Shown here piece by piece: positions 54,385-64,000 of a stretch of DNA of 64,000 nt. How positions within the stretch are numbered: the first letter of the stretch is position 1; every line of letters begins with the position of its first letter. The DNA is from Entamoeba invadens IP1. Taxonomy: Eukaryota > Evosea > Mastigamoebida > Endamoebidae. Below the pieces are notes generated by a model. It saw only the letters and a program-made list of their open reading frames with translations. It had not been told where the DNA came from and did no database searches. The stretch lies in the NCBI RefSeq assembly GCF_000330505.1, contig NW_004443550.1:18664-82663 (forward strand). Direction: 5' to 3'. Made by a program: the position numbers and the translations under genes.

Positions 54385-54762
54385 ATGTCGGAACGAGACG
54401 AAGCAAAGAAACCACACAAAGACACACAAGAGGATGAGCGGCAAAAAATTTTGCGGTCGAAAACTCGATTTGGAGATCCAATGGCAAAATTGTTCAAGCG
54501 ACGGAAAGAGAAAGAAGAAAGTGCAAAAATAAATGAGAACCAACCCGAAAAATCTCAAAAATCTGATGCAAATGGCGAAACGAAAAGTACTCGGCCCATA
54601 TTTAAAGGTAAATTTCCACAAAATAGATTTGGAATACCCCCAGACTATAAGTGGGATGGGATAGATAGAGGAAATGGATATGAGAAAAAGTACTTTGCAG
54701 CGATGAACAAAAAACAGTCGGCTGAATCGTCAGTGTATTCAAAGGAAGTCTCTGACTGGTGA
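54385..54762 (+). CDS. BUD13: Bud13/Cwc26 pre-mRNA splicing factor, short form, 125 aa
   Basis: Bud13 is part of the RES complex of the spliceosome and helps retain and splice pre-mRNA. The start ATG at 54385 follows an AT-rich leader. Signature features: RFGDPMA (residues 28-34), then RPIFKGKFPQNRFGIPPDYK (70-89), WDGIDRGNGYEKKYFAAMN (90-108). The family consensus in this region has Arg-Pro, Tyr/Phe-Lys-Gly, Asn-Arg-Phe-Gly-Ile, Trp-Asp-Gly-Val-Asp-Arg, and Gly-Phe-Glu, all present. The protein is short relative to yeast and human Bud13, with a reduced, charged N-terminus; only the conserved C-terminal core is kept. It suits an organism with few introns. Confidence is high for the family. 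Confidence 0.9.
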   Translation: MSERDEAKKPHKDTQEDERQKILRSKTRFGDPMAKLFKRRKEKEESAKINENQPEKSQKSDANGETKSTRPIFKGKFPQNRFGIPPDYKWDGIDRGNGYEKKYFAAMNKKQSAESSVYSKEVSDW

Positions 54763-55313
54763 TTGATTTGTATGAGTAAATGAGTGTTTGTGATTGATAA
54801 CTTGAGTATTAATAAGAACTTATACCTTTTATTATTCAATTTATTAATTATTTATAGTTTTTTATTAGTTTATTTTAATAAAATGAGTTATAGAATTTAT
54901 AGTATAAAATCGTTATTAATTTTTTTTCAATTTTTTTTAAGAATTGGCAATTGTTTTCATAAAACAAGTTATTGTTAAATAATTAAAAAAAGGTTTGATT
55001 GTTAATTATTTTTTAATTAAATATAACTATTTAATTACAATATTTTTAAGTTTGTTTTTAATTATCATTTATTTTATTTAATAAAAAATATCAACTTTTT
55101 TGTCAATGCTATTTGACAAAATAAAAATAACAATAATTTATTTGTAAATAAAATTATAATAATAGTAACATATATAGTAAAATAAAATGACAAGATAAAA
55201 TATACTGAGATTGAGATATGCCGAACGAAAGCACTGATAAAGCCCGATTTTAGAGGAATATTTTCAATACAAATACCTTGGAACAAAAAGACTTAACAGC
55301 CAAATTAAAAAAG
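54763..55313. other. AT-rich intergenic DNA between convergent genes
   Basis: AT-rich 3' spacer between Bud13 (+) and the ArfGAP gene (-). Small AT-driven frames only. Confidence 0.55.
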
Positions 55314-56423
55314 TCACATAAAATCGAAAACGTTCTCTGCCGGGTTTGTAGTCTTAGCAGGTTCTGCTGCTGGTTGCTCCTGTGGCTTAGCTTTTGGCTG
55401 ATAACTTCCCAAAGACGAGAAAACATCTGGCTGAGGTTTCTGATACTTTGGTTGTTGAGATGGTTGTGGGGATTGTTTTTGTTGTGGTGCGGGTTGTTGT
55501 TGGAACATCGGCTGTTGAACGGTCTGCTGATACACTGAAGTTTGTTGATAGAACATCTGTTGTTGCATTGGCTGTTGTTGATACATTTGTTGTGGTTGTT
55601 GGGAGAACAATGGTTGTTGTGGTTGTTGATACATCGGTTGTTGCCCAAAGACCTGTTGCGACGGGGCCATTTGTGGCTGCTGTGGTTGAACATTTCCGAA
55701 GAAATCGAATGGTTGTGGTTGTTGGACGGGTTGGGCGTTTGGAGCAGGTTGTTTCATTGCGTTATCAAAGAGTGCCATAAAATCGACCTTTTTCTGTGGT
55801 TTTTTCTCGACTTCAAACATCGCGTTGCCGGCTTGTTGTTTAGGTGGTTGTGTTGGAGCTTGTTGGCTTTGTTGTGGAGTTGTTTTTTGGATTGGTCCGA
55901 CGTTATCGTCATTTCCCCAAAACATTGTAGAGGCGGGTTGTTGTTTTTGCTCTTGTTGTTGTGGTGCTTGTTGTACGACTGGTTCTTCTCTAATGACTGG
56001 TTGGTGTGAAACGGGTTCGACCTTTTTCCCGGCCATAATAGATTCGAAAGCGTTCTGATCAAACCATCTTTTATCTTGATATTTCAACTTCATGAATTCA
56101 CGAATTCTACGCTCGTTGCCGCTTTCTGGTATTGGGAATTCAGCGGTTGTCCATTTAGCCAACCAAATTCTTGTTGCGTTTTCGTTGCCAACACGTTTCA
56201 CCTTCGCGATTTCTTCTGGTGTGAAGGTTGCCATTGAAATTGATTTAACACGATGCCCAAATTCTCTGTGAATGCCACTGCACGTCTGACACACAAAAGT
56301 GCCGAAATTTATCACAACATAAACTGGCCCTATCGCCTGGCAGTCCATACATCTTTTATTCCCAGTGGTCAAAGAGAGGGAACGCAGCAACTCAATGTTT
56401 TTATCATCCTGACTTCGTGGCAT
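55314..56423 (-). CDS. ArfGAP zinc-finger protein, AGFG-like, 369 aa
   Basis: GTPase-activating protein for Arf small GTPases, acting in membrane traffic. Starts at the ATG at 56423. The N-terminal ArfGAP domain (residues about 10-130) has the CX2CX16CX2C zinc finger (C25, C28, C45, C48), followed by GIHREFGHRVKSISM with an Arg close to the family's catalytic position. The sequence HRVKSISMATFTPEEI and the spacing with GNENATRIWL resemble AGFG/HRB family ArfGAPs. Residues about 150-330 are a long Gln/Pro-rich, low-complexity tail, and the C-terminus has a short acidic-hydrophobic end (NPAENVFDFM). The tail may recruit endocytic adaptors; this is inference. The many plus-strand frames over the tail are shadows caused by the repeated CAA/CAG codons. 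Confidence 0.9.
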   Translation of the reverse strand: MPRSQDDKNIELLRSLSLTTGNKRCMDCQAIGPVYVVINFGTFVCQTCSGIHREFGHRVKSISMATFTPEEIAKVKRVGNENATRIWLAKWTTAEFPIPESGNERRIREFMKLKYQDKRWFDQNAFESIMAGKKVEPVSHQPVIREEPVVQQAPQQQEQKQQPASTMFWGNDDNVGPIQKTTPQQSQQAPTQPPKQQAGNAMFEVEKKPQKKVDFMALFDNAMKQPAPNAQPVQQPQPFDFFGNVQPQQPQMAPSQQVFGQQPMYQQPQQPLFSQQPQQMYQQQPMQQQMFYQQTSVYQQTVQQPMFQQQPAPQQKQSPQPSQQPKYQKPQPDVFSSLGSYQPKAKPQEQPAAEPAKTTNPAENVFDFM

Positions 56424-56429
56424 TTGTTT

Positions 56430-56450
56430 CTTTTTGCAGTTCCGCTTTTT
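56430..56450 (-). promoter_or_regulatory. GAAC box of the ArfGAP gene
   Basis: Minus-strand GCGGAACTGCAAAA, GAAC core at 56442-56439, about 16 bp upstream of the ATG. The very short 5' leader this implies is usual in Entamoeba. Confidence 0.45.
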
Positions 56451-57227
56451 TCGGTCGACTTTTCAAGTTTCTGTTTTATTATTAATAAAACAAATTGGTG
56501 GAATTTACTTAAGATTTTCATAAGTTAACGGGAAAATGTCTTAAATAGTTCAAAAAATGTTTTTTCAAGCAAGAACAAGTGTGTTTGCTCTTACCTCTTT
56601 TAACTCTTTGAGAAATTTATAAATGTCGAAAGGAAAATTGTATTTTGTGTTCTATTAGCGTTGTTTAAAAACAATGTTAACTTTTAATTAGTTATTCATA
56701 TTATTTTTATGACCTGAAATTATTAACTTTTGTATTTGATAATAATTTATATGAAATGTAAAAATTGTTTACCAATAAAATAATTGTAAACAATTACTAA
56801 TTACTTTTATAATAATATAATAGTATTAAATAACCAAATTGAATTATATTTAACAATTGGCTTGAAAACAAATGATTTATTTTATAATATAAAATTATAA
56901 AATATTAGTTCATAGTTTTGCATTAAAAATTATTTAAGAATAATTTTACTTATAATTAATAGTTTTTTAACTCTTTATTATTACAAAACTATACTTAGTA
57001 AGTTTATATATAGTATAAATAATAAATATAATATTTTCAAAAGTATAGTATAAAATAATAATAATTAAACTATACTAAATTACAAAACATGAAAACGATT
57101 CAATTTGGTTTTTATAAAATCGTTCACCGCGAAATAAATACCAGTGGAGTACATAACTGTTATTTCCAATTTGCCGAACTGTTTTCCAATTTTGAATTCA
57201 ATAAAAAAAAGACTTGAACCATTCAAT
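56451..57227. other. AT-rich intergenic DNA
   Basis: AT-rich upstream region of the ArfGAP gene and 3' flank of the carrier gene. The plus-strand frame 57144-57434 overlaps the carrier coding sequence and is a shadow. Nothing else recognised. Confidence 0.5.
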
Positions 57228-58052
57228 TCACAATTTGAAGAATTTTTTGTATTGATCGAAGGCGAAGAATTGGACCGAAATAAGGGGGACGACCTTAAAG
57301 AACCCGACACCGAAACCTCTATAAAACCCGATTGGTCCTTCATTTTTCAAGATATTAGCGACTGCCTCTCCGACGGAGTCTGCCTTCTTAGCCAACAATT
57401 TTCTCTTGACGACGTCGAGGGGGTAACAAATTGAGAAAGCCAACGACGATGAGAGACAACCTTGGTACAATTTCTTCAAAGAGCTTTGTGGGACGAAAGG
57501 ACTGACAAATTCGAAGCACGCGTGGTTAACTGCTTGGAAAGGAGTGACTGATAATATAGCGAAGTTGATACCTTTATAAAGTCCAAGAACGCCTTCTTCT
57601 TTTATAATAGTCTGAGCGGTCCCCATGAAAGTGTCGTACTTTCTAATTTTAGTCGTTTCGATACTCATTCGAGTCTTAATAACATCAATTGGGTGTGACA
57701 CTAAAGTCGAGCAAATAGCACCAACAGCTCCTATCCCAAAATTGATACCAAATGGAATTCGTGTGCTTTGGAAATAATATTTCTGTGCCATCCGCTTCAA
57801 AGTCTCTGTCACAAAAAACTTCACCGCAGTCGTCGGAGCGACTTTCATACAATTCACAAAATTCCCTCGCCATAACCCTAATACCCCTTCATTCATTAAC
57901 ATCTCATGTAACATATCTACTGTTTTCTCTTGTGAACGCGCTACAGTAAGTGTGTGCATACGATCTAATGGCGCTACAACTGTTCGTGATATAACACCAG
58001 CCACCGCTCCCCCTACTAAAAAATGAAGACGGCGAGTAGAAATGCCAAACAT
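57228..58052 (-). CDS. Mitochondrial carrier family protein, 274 aa
   Basis: Solute carrier of the mitochondrial carrier family. The first in-frame ATG is at 58052 (an upstream TTG at 58055 is not a plausible start). The three repeats carry the Px[D/E]xx[K/R] signatures: PLDRM (from residue 28), HPIDVIKTR and YPLDVVKRK. Gly-rich helices between them fit six transmembrane segments, and total length is usual. Entamoeba mitosomes have a very reduced carrier set, with a characterised carrier exchanging adenine nucleotides; this gene is likely that carrier or a close relative. No targeting presequence is seen, as usual for this family. The 3' end is very close to an AT-rich spacer. Confidence 0.9.
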   Translation of the reverse strand: MFGISTRRLHFLVGGAVAGVISRTVVAPLDRMHTLTVARSQEKTVDMLHEMLMNEGVLGLWRGNFVNCMKVAPTTAVKFFVTETLKRMAQKYYFQSTRIPFGINFGIGAVGAICSTLVSHPIDVIKTRMSIETTKIRKYDTFMGTAQTIIKEEGVLGLYKGINFAILSVTPFQAVNHACFEFVSPFVPQSSLKKLYQGCLSSSLAFSICYPLDVVKRKLLAKKADSVGEAVANILKNEGPIGFYRGFGVGFFKVVPLISVQFFAFDQYKKFFKL

Positions 58053-58059
58053 CAATTTT

Positions 58060-58080
58060 GTGGAATTTTGTAGTTCACTT
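58060..58080 (-). promoter_or_regulatory. GAAC and initiator-like motif of the carrier gene
   Basis: Minus strand AGTGAACTACAAAATTCCA: a GAAC core at 58076-58073 followed by CAAAATTCC, close to the Entamoeba initiator AAAAATTCA, about 10-24 bp upstream of the ATG. Confidence 0.5.
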
Positions 58081-58882
58081 CTTCTTTAAGACTCCTCTTC
58101 GATTTTTTTGAAATGTATAAAGTTCAATAGTGGTGGAATTGGAATCACCTATTTTATCCGTTTGTTAATGTTTGTCAATTGTTTTTTTTTTCTTGTTTTT
58201 TTTTTATTTGTTATTAATTAACTATTAAACTATTATTATAGATATATTCAAACAAAAAATAAAATAAAAATTGTTTTTAATAAAAAAATTGGGATTTGAT
58301 AAAATGAATAATTCTTTTTCAATTGTTTTTTCATTTTCAACAAGTTAAAAACAAAATTAAAAATTTAAATGTAATTATCATGAATAGTTCCATTTTATAC
58401 AATTAACTTTATGATTTCACATTTTTTAATAAAACCAATTCAAAAAATGATTGTTTGACAAATTTTTTTTTTGAAAGATTTTCTTCATTTAATAAAGATG
58501 CAGTTTGTTGAACTTTGTAGTATAGTTTGATATAATAAATTTTATGTATATTATAAATTAAAAAGTATAATACATTTATAATTGTATGTATAATTAATTT
58601 ATCCTATAATTTGTCATTCGTAATTTTTTTATTATAAATAAAATATAATAAGATTATACAATGAAAATATTATATTTTTGGTATATTTACTTTAATTATT
58701 TAAACCATTACGAAACTAATATTATTTATAATTTAGTAACAAATAAATCATATTATTTTATAATTGAAAGATTAATTTCTTCATATAGATGTTATTTAAA
58801 AAGTACGATATTATGTGTTAATATTAAAGACATATTTGAACTCAACTTTCTATAAACATAATATAAGAAAAACAACTAAAAA
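58081..58882. other. AT-rich intergenic DNA
   Basis: AT-rich spacer with long T runs. A plus-strand ATG frame at 58661-58855 is composed almost entirely of Ile, Tyr, Asn, Phe and Leu from AT-rich codons and is not supported as a gene. Confidence 0.5.
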
Positions 58883-59488
58883 TTAGTTAAATTGATAGTT
58901 TTCCAAAGACGGATATTTCACAATTTTCTGGAAGTACTTTTTGTCGATTGGTCCTTCGCACAAAACAACACCATTTGAACTTTCATAAAACACCAAACCA
59001 TCCCCCATCGCTTTTTTGATGTCGACGTAAATCACAAGTTGACAATTTGATCTCATCCCACTCATTTGTTTTCCAATGTGTTGAGGAAGTGCTTTTGCCA
59101 TATGAACATGAAGGCGTCCCATTTTTAGAAGTCCTTTTTTGAGGATTTCTGAAATGTTTTTGAGATAAGTCCCATGAATGACTATTGGATAGTCCTCGGG
59201 GGTCTCTATCTTCTTCATGTCAACTTTCACGTCAATGGAATGTCCTTGATTAGCTCGGATCTTCATATCTTGCCCATCCCCTTCGATTGTAAATCGTTGT
59301 TTGGAATTTGTCGCAACAATGCGACAAATTGTTTCTTGTGAAATTCCAGACATCTGGCGATTTGAAAGTAAATCAGTCATCTTCACCCACCCAGACTCAT
59401 CCATTGGAAGATGCTCTTTTTGGGCACCATGACGTAGAAGATATGATATTGTCTTACTCACTTCGATGTCAGCTCGGGAGTTACTCAT
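58883..59488 (-). CDS. TPT1: tRNA 2'-phosphotransferase (Tpt1/KptA), 201 aa
   Basis: Transfers the internal 2'-phosphate left after tRNA splicing from the junction of spliced tRNA to NAD+. The ATG at 59488 gives residues 1-201. Family motifs in order: SYLLRHG (15-21, with Arg19), MDESGWVKMTDLL (29-41), IRANQGHS (77-84), HGTYLKN (105-111), GRLHVHMA (124-131) and SNGVVLCEGPI (about 170-180). These include the conserved Arg-His-Arg-Arg set expected at the NAD+/phosphate site. Length is normal for the family. The stop at 58883 is followed by AT-rich DNA. A GAAC core lies only 3-6 bp upstream of the ATG, so transcription may start very close to, or inside, the start. Confidence 0.93.
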   Translation of the reverse strand: MSNSRADIEVSKTISYLLRHGAQKEHLPMDESGWVKMTDLLSNRQMSGISQETICRIVATNSKQRFTIEGDGQDMKIRANQGHSIDVKVDMKKIETPEDYPIVIHGTYLKNISEILKKGLLKMGRLHVHMAKALPQHIGKQMSGMRSNCQLVIYVDIKKAMGDGLVFYESSNGVVLCEGPIDKKYFQKIVKYPSLENYQFN

Positions 59489-60219
59489 GAGTTCTTTGAA
59501 TGATTTACAATTGTTATAAACTACTATTATTTATATCATTATGTTTGAAGTTTGTCTTTCATTCGTTTATGAAACTACTATAATTATAGTTTATTTATTA
59601 TTTTAAACTAATTTTTGTATTTAACAAAAAATCAAAAAAAAACTCGATAAGTTTTTTTTTGAAAACAACTAAAATTTATTATTGAAATATAAAATAAACT
59701 ATAATAATTAAACTATTTGGTTGTAATTTTTTAATTTATATTTGTTATAAATAAGTATTAATATGTGTTAATTAAAATATGATTATGATATAATAATAAA
59801 ATTATTATAATATATATAGAAAGAACTATTAAGAAAGTTATTCATTGTGATAAAATATAAATAAAACAAAACTATTATTTTTAAATTCTATTTATTATTA
59901 ATTAACCATTTTACAATCTGATCAAATAAATAATAAAGAATTTAAATTTCTTTAATTCTTTAATTTTTTTATTTTTTTTTAATACCACAAGTTTCATTAT
60001 TATTACAATTCTTAAATAAATAATATCTAATATGACTATTGAAATAAGTAAAATTATTGAAAAAAGGCAATTTGAAAAATCGAGCTAAGATTATTCACTC
60101 AATCTTTTTGAATTGAAATTCTTCGAAATCTGCTATTCTAATAAAAAATTATAATTTTAATACAGCAATTCATTACATAAGAATTAGCATAGAAAAGAAA
60201 CTTTGAAAAGTAAATACAC
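59489..60219. other. AT-rich divergent intergenic region
   Basis: AT-rich promoter-containing space between the minus-strand TPT1 and the plus-strand tetraspanin. A GAAC core lies at 59494-59491 on the minus strand. No other feature recognised. Confidence 0.5.
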
Positions 60220-61171
60220 ATGACAGCATGGTATTCTTCATTAAGTACATGGTGTACTTTAGTATTGTGTATAGTTTGGGGTGGTATTTTAATGGGGTTT
60301 AGTTTACATTCCTGGCAATACACCGAATTTTATGAAGTTGTTTTAACATGGATAGATGTAGTGATGATAGGAGCACTCTATTGTTCTGTTCTTCATATAG
60401 TCATTGGAGTCGTTTCGATCATTCTCTTTGCGTTAACAGTGAAATTAGTTATCCAGTGTAGTTCATGTATCTGTTGTTGTTGTTCGTGTTGTCACTGTTT
60501 ATTGTTTTTTGTCTTAGGCGTACTTATTTTAACTTTTGGTTTACATAACGATAATTCTCTCACCCAATTCAATAAAGAGCAAATCGATGTGATCGAGACA
60601 GACGTTTGTGACTATGATTTACTATATAGAATAGTACTTATATCTATTATTAATAATAATAATTATAATGCCATATATATAGTTATTTTATTTAAAAAAT
60701 ACTAAAAAGTGTATTTTTATATATTTACTATAGTTATAATAACGTTTATAACTTTTGTAATTTTTATAATTTACTTTGTTCTTCAATTTTTTAAATAAAT
60801 TATTATAACAACAAAAACTATATTTTCATTAGTATTGAGGTATCCATTAATATTTTGATAAAATACCATAAATAATACTATACTTGTATATTAGTATAAT
60901 TATAATACCATAATAATATATTTATAGTAAGTTTAAATGTTGTGTGTGTCTCAGTACCAACACTGGATGTCTTGATTGCAACGGTGGTGTATCTTTAACG
61001 AAGTCTGACTGTGATGATGTGTATTTGGATCGTGTTCGAGTCATTTATAAAGTCGTTGGGTCACTTATTCTCGTGTCTTCATTTTCTTTTCTCATTTACT
61101 CAACAACTGATATGGAATCGACTCTTCGGAAAAAAGAAGGAGATTTGGATAACTACCATCTCCTCCATTAA
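60220..61171 (+). CDS. Tetraspanin family protein, two-exon model, about 207 aa
   Basis: Four-helix membrane protein of the tetraspanin family, organising membrane microdomains. Exon 1 (60220-60603, 128 codons) holds three hydrophobic helices (about residues 11-30, 42-76 and 92-107) and a very Cys-rich linker (CSSCICCCCSCCHC), a likely palmitoylation site. Exon 2 (from about 60932 to 61171) begins with a CC pair, then CVCLSTNTGCLDC and a distal Cys, typical of the large extracellular loop, and a fourth helix (VVGSLILVSSFSFLIY) with a charged tail. The two parts are separated by an AT-rich segment starting GTTTGTG at 60604. Joining at 60603/60932 keeps the frame. If no splicing occurs, the first frame ends at 60705 with a low-complexity Asn/Ile tail and the gene is broken. 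The acceptor (AAG) is not the usual TAG. Confidence 0.65.
60604..60931 (+). other. Predicted intron or AT insertion in the tetraspanin gene
   Basis: 328 bp, nearly all A and T. It starts GTTTGTG (close to the Entamoeba GTTTGTT donor) and ends TAAG just before the codons for the Cys-Cys motif. Phase 0 at both edges. An alternative acceptor at 60927 (TAG) would break the frame. Confidence 0.45.
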
Positions 61172-61895
61172 TTCGTATAATTTAGTTATGATTGTCATTT
61201 CTTTATTTCTAAATTTAAAAATTGTATTTAACATGTTTTTTAATTTAAAGGCGACCTTGAAGATCCATCAAAATGCTTGGGATGACAATAATTATTTAAA
61301 GTCAAAAACATACGTAAAATAATTAACAACTTGTAAAAAAATGTTTTAAACTGTGTTATTCCAGTAATTTTAATGTAATGATTTTAAGTTCAGGTTTGAT
61401 GTTACACGTTTTCACACTAAAAATTTATCACGTTTTATTTTTGACATTTTAAAAAAATGAAAATGTTGTGATGAACAGTGAACCCTGATATATCATCTGT
61501 TGTTATTAAATTATTGAAATTAATAATCAATACATGTTTCTATTATATGTAATAATAAATGTTGTGGTGTTACTAAGGTATATATGTTTAATTATGTGTT
61601 TTTACATGAATAACAAGAAAACGATAGTTATAAAAGAATAATTGTATATAACAACTCTCTAACATGTTATTATCAACAAAAGTCGTTTCACGAAAATTGT
61701 GTACATCGACCTAGTTACACAATGAACTTGATGATAATTGTTTATTTTTGTTTTAATGTATATCGTTGTCATTACACAAAGGTTATTATTTACAATCAAT
61801 AAAATCAATGTAATAAACAACTATTATTTAAGTAAATATTTAATTTGAGAATTATTATAGTATCAACATTATTGTATATTTGATTTTTTTGTTTA
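61172..61895. other. AT-rich intergenic DNA
   Basis: AT-rich spacer between the tetraspanin gene and the right-end TIR element. No gene seen. Confidence 0.5.
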
Positions 61896-63985
61896 AAGTC
61901 GACCAGAAAATACTCCTACACTTCCTAAAATAGATTTGTGTACATAAATTACATTTTTTTAAAGAAAAGTTAATAAAAATTTCTTTGTACTTTTCTCGAT
62001 ATAAGAAACAATTCGAAGCTGATTTCAAATCAAAAACATTGAACTTTTATTGAAATGTATAAAAAGATTCAAATTGTTTAGAGAATAAAACATTTGATAA
62101 ACCATTTATTAACCATTCATAAACTATTAAATTACAAATCATTTGTTTATTCCAAAATATAGGTGGTTTAATTAACGAAAAAACGATAAATGTACTATAT
62201 TCAATAAATGTACTATTTTTAATACATTATTATAAAACAATTTGAAATAATAATGTTAATTAAAAAATGTTGTATTATATTTAATAGTATATAAAATTAT
62301 TGTATATATATTCGAACTAGACTAGTATATTTTTTATTTATTAACATGTAAATTAATGATTTTAATATGTTATTATTAAGAGTATTATTTACATAGAATT
62401 TAGATAACCACAATTTATTACAAATTTTAACAATCTTGTCATTATAGAAATCATTAATTATAATTATTACATTATGAAAACAATCCAAGTTAAACCAAAC
62501 CCACCTCACGAACATTTCAATTACATTTTATGTATTTCTCTATCTTTTGAATTGAATGTATATTTTAATTTATAATTATGGGGTTATGTTGAATGTTAAT
62601 AATAAATAGCTTTAATATAACAATTAAACTATTCTTTTAAATGTTAAATAGTGTCAAAAAGACATTAATTATACACTATAATTGTTTAATAAATATTACT
62701 ATTGTTGTTTTCAAAAAAAACATCACCTGTTTTATTTATATGTATAATATAGTTATTAATAATTAAAAAAAACTATATTCATTTACTATATTGTTGATAT
62801 TTTTGGTCGGATCAGACATTTTTTTCGATATCTTCTCGTGTATTTTTCAATGTTAAAAGCCAAGAAAACACTTATAAAATGCACTCGATGTTCTCATTTA
62901 TTGAGTTAATGTCATGTTTATAATTTAATTGAAGTTATCAAAAACAATAAAAGTTGGTCAATTTTAAAAGCAACCCAGTTCTTATTATAATATTTTATCA
63001 ATTAATTTGTTATGTGTTTATGGTTCGTATTTAACCATCGGTTCTAAAGTCATGATTTTGTAAAAGCAAGATTATTTGAACAGTGAAAATGTTCATTTGA
63101 TAATCATAAAGAAATGGTTTTAACTTTGTTATAAGTTGTTTAAATTTTTTGTGGTTTATCAAGTTTTGTTTTATGACGACTTGAATAATGATATAAAAAT
63201 TTTACTTCAGCTACAGTACAATTTCGGGTTTTATGCTTTAAAATATGTTTTTATTGTCACTGATAAGTGCTTGTTTTTTCTTAAAATTTTACAAAAAAAC
63301 ATAAATGATAAAAAATACGGTTCATATCAGCTTTGCACGTCTATCGTTATAGTTTAGTCCTTGAACAAACAATGTTCAGGACAGTTTTTTGAATGTGTTG
63401 ATATTGAAATATTTTCATGTTATTGACTTTCGATAAAAACATCAAAAAACGAACTTTGAAAAAAATAACGAGTTCACTCTTCAAAATTTCGATTATGTAA
63501 TTAAAATAATGAGTGCCACATTAGTAATGCTAAAAACTTGTTAATCGATGAGTCACCGTTGTTCATTTACGATATGAAAGTTGAGTTGAGTAGATATGGT
63601 GGTATCATTGGTGTTCTATTTTTATGAACTTTGTTTAAAAAACACATTTGAAAAATATTAGTCATTGTTGTAAACTATTCAAACTATACCGAACTATACT
63701 TGCCAATAACAATATTTACATAATAACAAAAAAACAATTTATAAAAAATGATAATCTTAACAACATATAAATTTTCAAAGAATTTTATTTCGTAAAAAAA
63801 CAAAAAATACATCAAAAATGATTTAAAGCATCATTTGGAAGAAAAAAGATCAAAAAAGAATCAGTTTATAAAATCAAAGTGAAAAATGAAATTTCTTTGA
63901 GTAAACTTATTTTTTTAAAAAAATAAATTCTATTTTTGGAAGTGTACGAGTATTTTCTGGTGTACGACAATTTTCTGGTCGACTT
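61896..63985. mobile_element. 2.1 kb TIR element at the right end of the window
   Basis: Flanked by TA at 61894-61895 and 63986-63987. Both ends read inward AAGTCGACCAGAAAAT. On the left this continues ACTCCTACACTTCC; on the right the ACCAGAAAAT...TCGTACAC unit is tandemly duplicated before CTTCC and AAAATAGA, so the TIR is about 40-55 bp. A TA duplication suggests the Tc1/mariner superfamily. The interior has fragmentary coding-like pieces (63136-63357 and 63530-63620) but no transposase motif that I recognise. It is non-autonomous or strongly decayed. Confidence 0.7.
63136..63620 (+). pseudogene. Unassigned coding-like fragments inside the right-end TIR element
   Basis: Plus-strand fragments include KYVFIVTDKCLFFLKILQKN (within 63136-63357) and, after stops, SPLFIYDMKVELSRYGGIIG (about 63550-63610). 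They look like remains of a protein-coding region, possibly the element's own transposase, but no catalytic motif can be identified. Confidence 0.3.
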
Positions 63986-64000
63986 TATTTGAAAATTTGA

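Noticed and set aside
55278..56009. Leu/Trp/Val-rich plus-strand frames opposite the ArfGAP
   Set aside because: They arise from the Gln/Pro-rich codons of the real gene read on the other strand.
58661..58855. 64-codon plus-strand ATG frame
   Set aside because: Composition is almost purely AT-driven (Ile, Tyr, Asn, Phe, Leu), with no motif or promoter support.
1..64000. tRNA, rRNA, LINE/SINE or CRISPR features
   Set aside because: I looked for tRNA-like T-loop and acceptor patterns, reverse transcriptase motifs and regular short-repeat arrays and found none that I could support. CRISPR would not be expected in a eukaryote.

Overview
The window is AT-rich eukaryotic nuclear DNA from an Entamoeba, most likely E. 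invadens or a relative such as E. moshkovskii. The evidence is four loci of the Entamoeba transmembrane kinase (TMK) family, short intergenic spaces between intron-poor genes, introns opening with GTTTGTT, GAAC boxes just upstream of several start codons, and relics of several DNA transposon superfamilies (hAT, piggyBac, Tc1/mariner-pogo), which are abundant in those two species. The species call is inference.

Layout. 1-655 is the frameshifted end of a hAT transposase. 656-4728 is AT-rich with a short inverted-repeat element and a palindromic repeat block. 4729-8877 (-) is a CXXC-rich TMK broken by one in-frame TAA. 9-19 kb is a relic zone: a DRG-type GTPase pseudogene (10702-11537), a TMK pseudogene (12320-14030), a probable DOCK-family pseudogene (14100-15580) and a piggyBac transposase relic (17195-18448). 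19984-20829 (-) is an intact RRM/zinc-knuckle protein, followed by two TIR elements with TA target duplications (20942-21806 and 22261-23186). 23399-24247 (+) and 26624-27193 (-) encode proteins I do not recognise. A 100-N assembly gap lies at 25051-25150.

30494-38557 (-) is an intact, very large TMK (2687 aa) with about 17 tandem Cys-rich modules. 41210-43066 (+) is a probable leucine-rich-repeat-type protein. 44309-46825 (+) is read here as a three-exon secreted or surface expansin-like gene. 47334-52565 (-) is a third TMK with a different N-terminal ectodomain. The right end is a denser housekeeping cluster: a small Cys-containing protein (53741-53968), Bud13 (54385-54762), an AGFG-like ArfGAP (55314-56423), a mitochondrial carrier (57228-58052), tRNA 2'-phosphotransferase (58883-59488) and a split tetraspanin (60220-61171). 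A 2.1 kb TIR element fills 61896-63985.

Functional picture: the window holds surface sensing (TMKs, tetraspanin, LRR-type and expansin-like proteins) beside RNA-processing, trafficking and mitosome-transport genes. The genes are not in operons; the link between them is genomic neighbourhood only. Decayed gene copies cluster with transposon relics.
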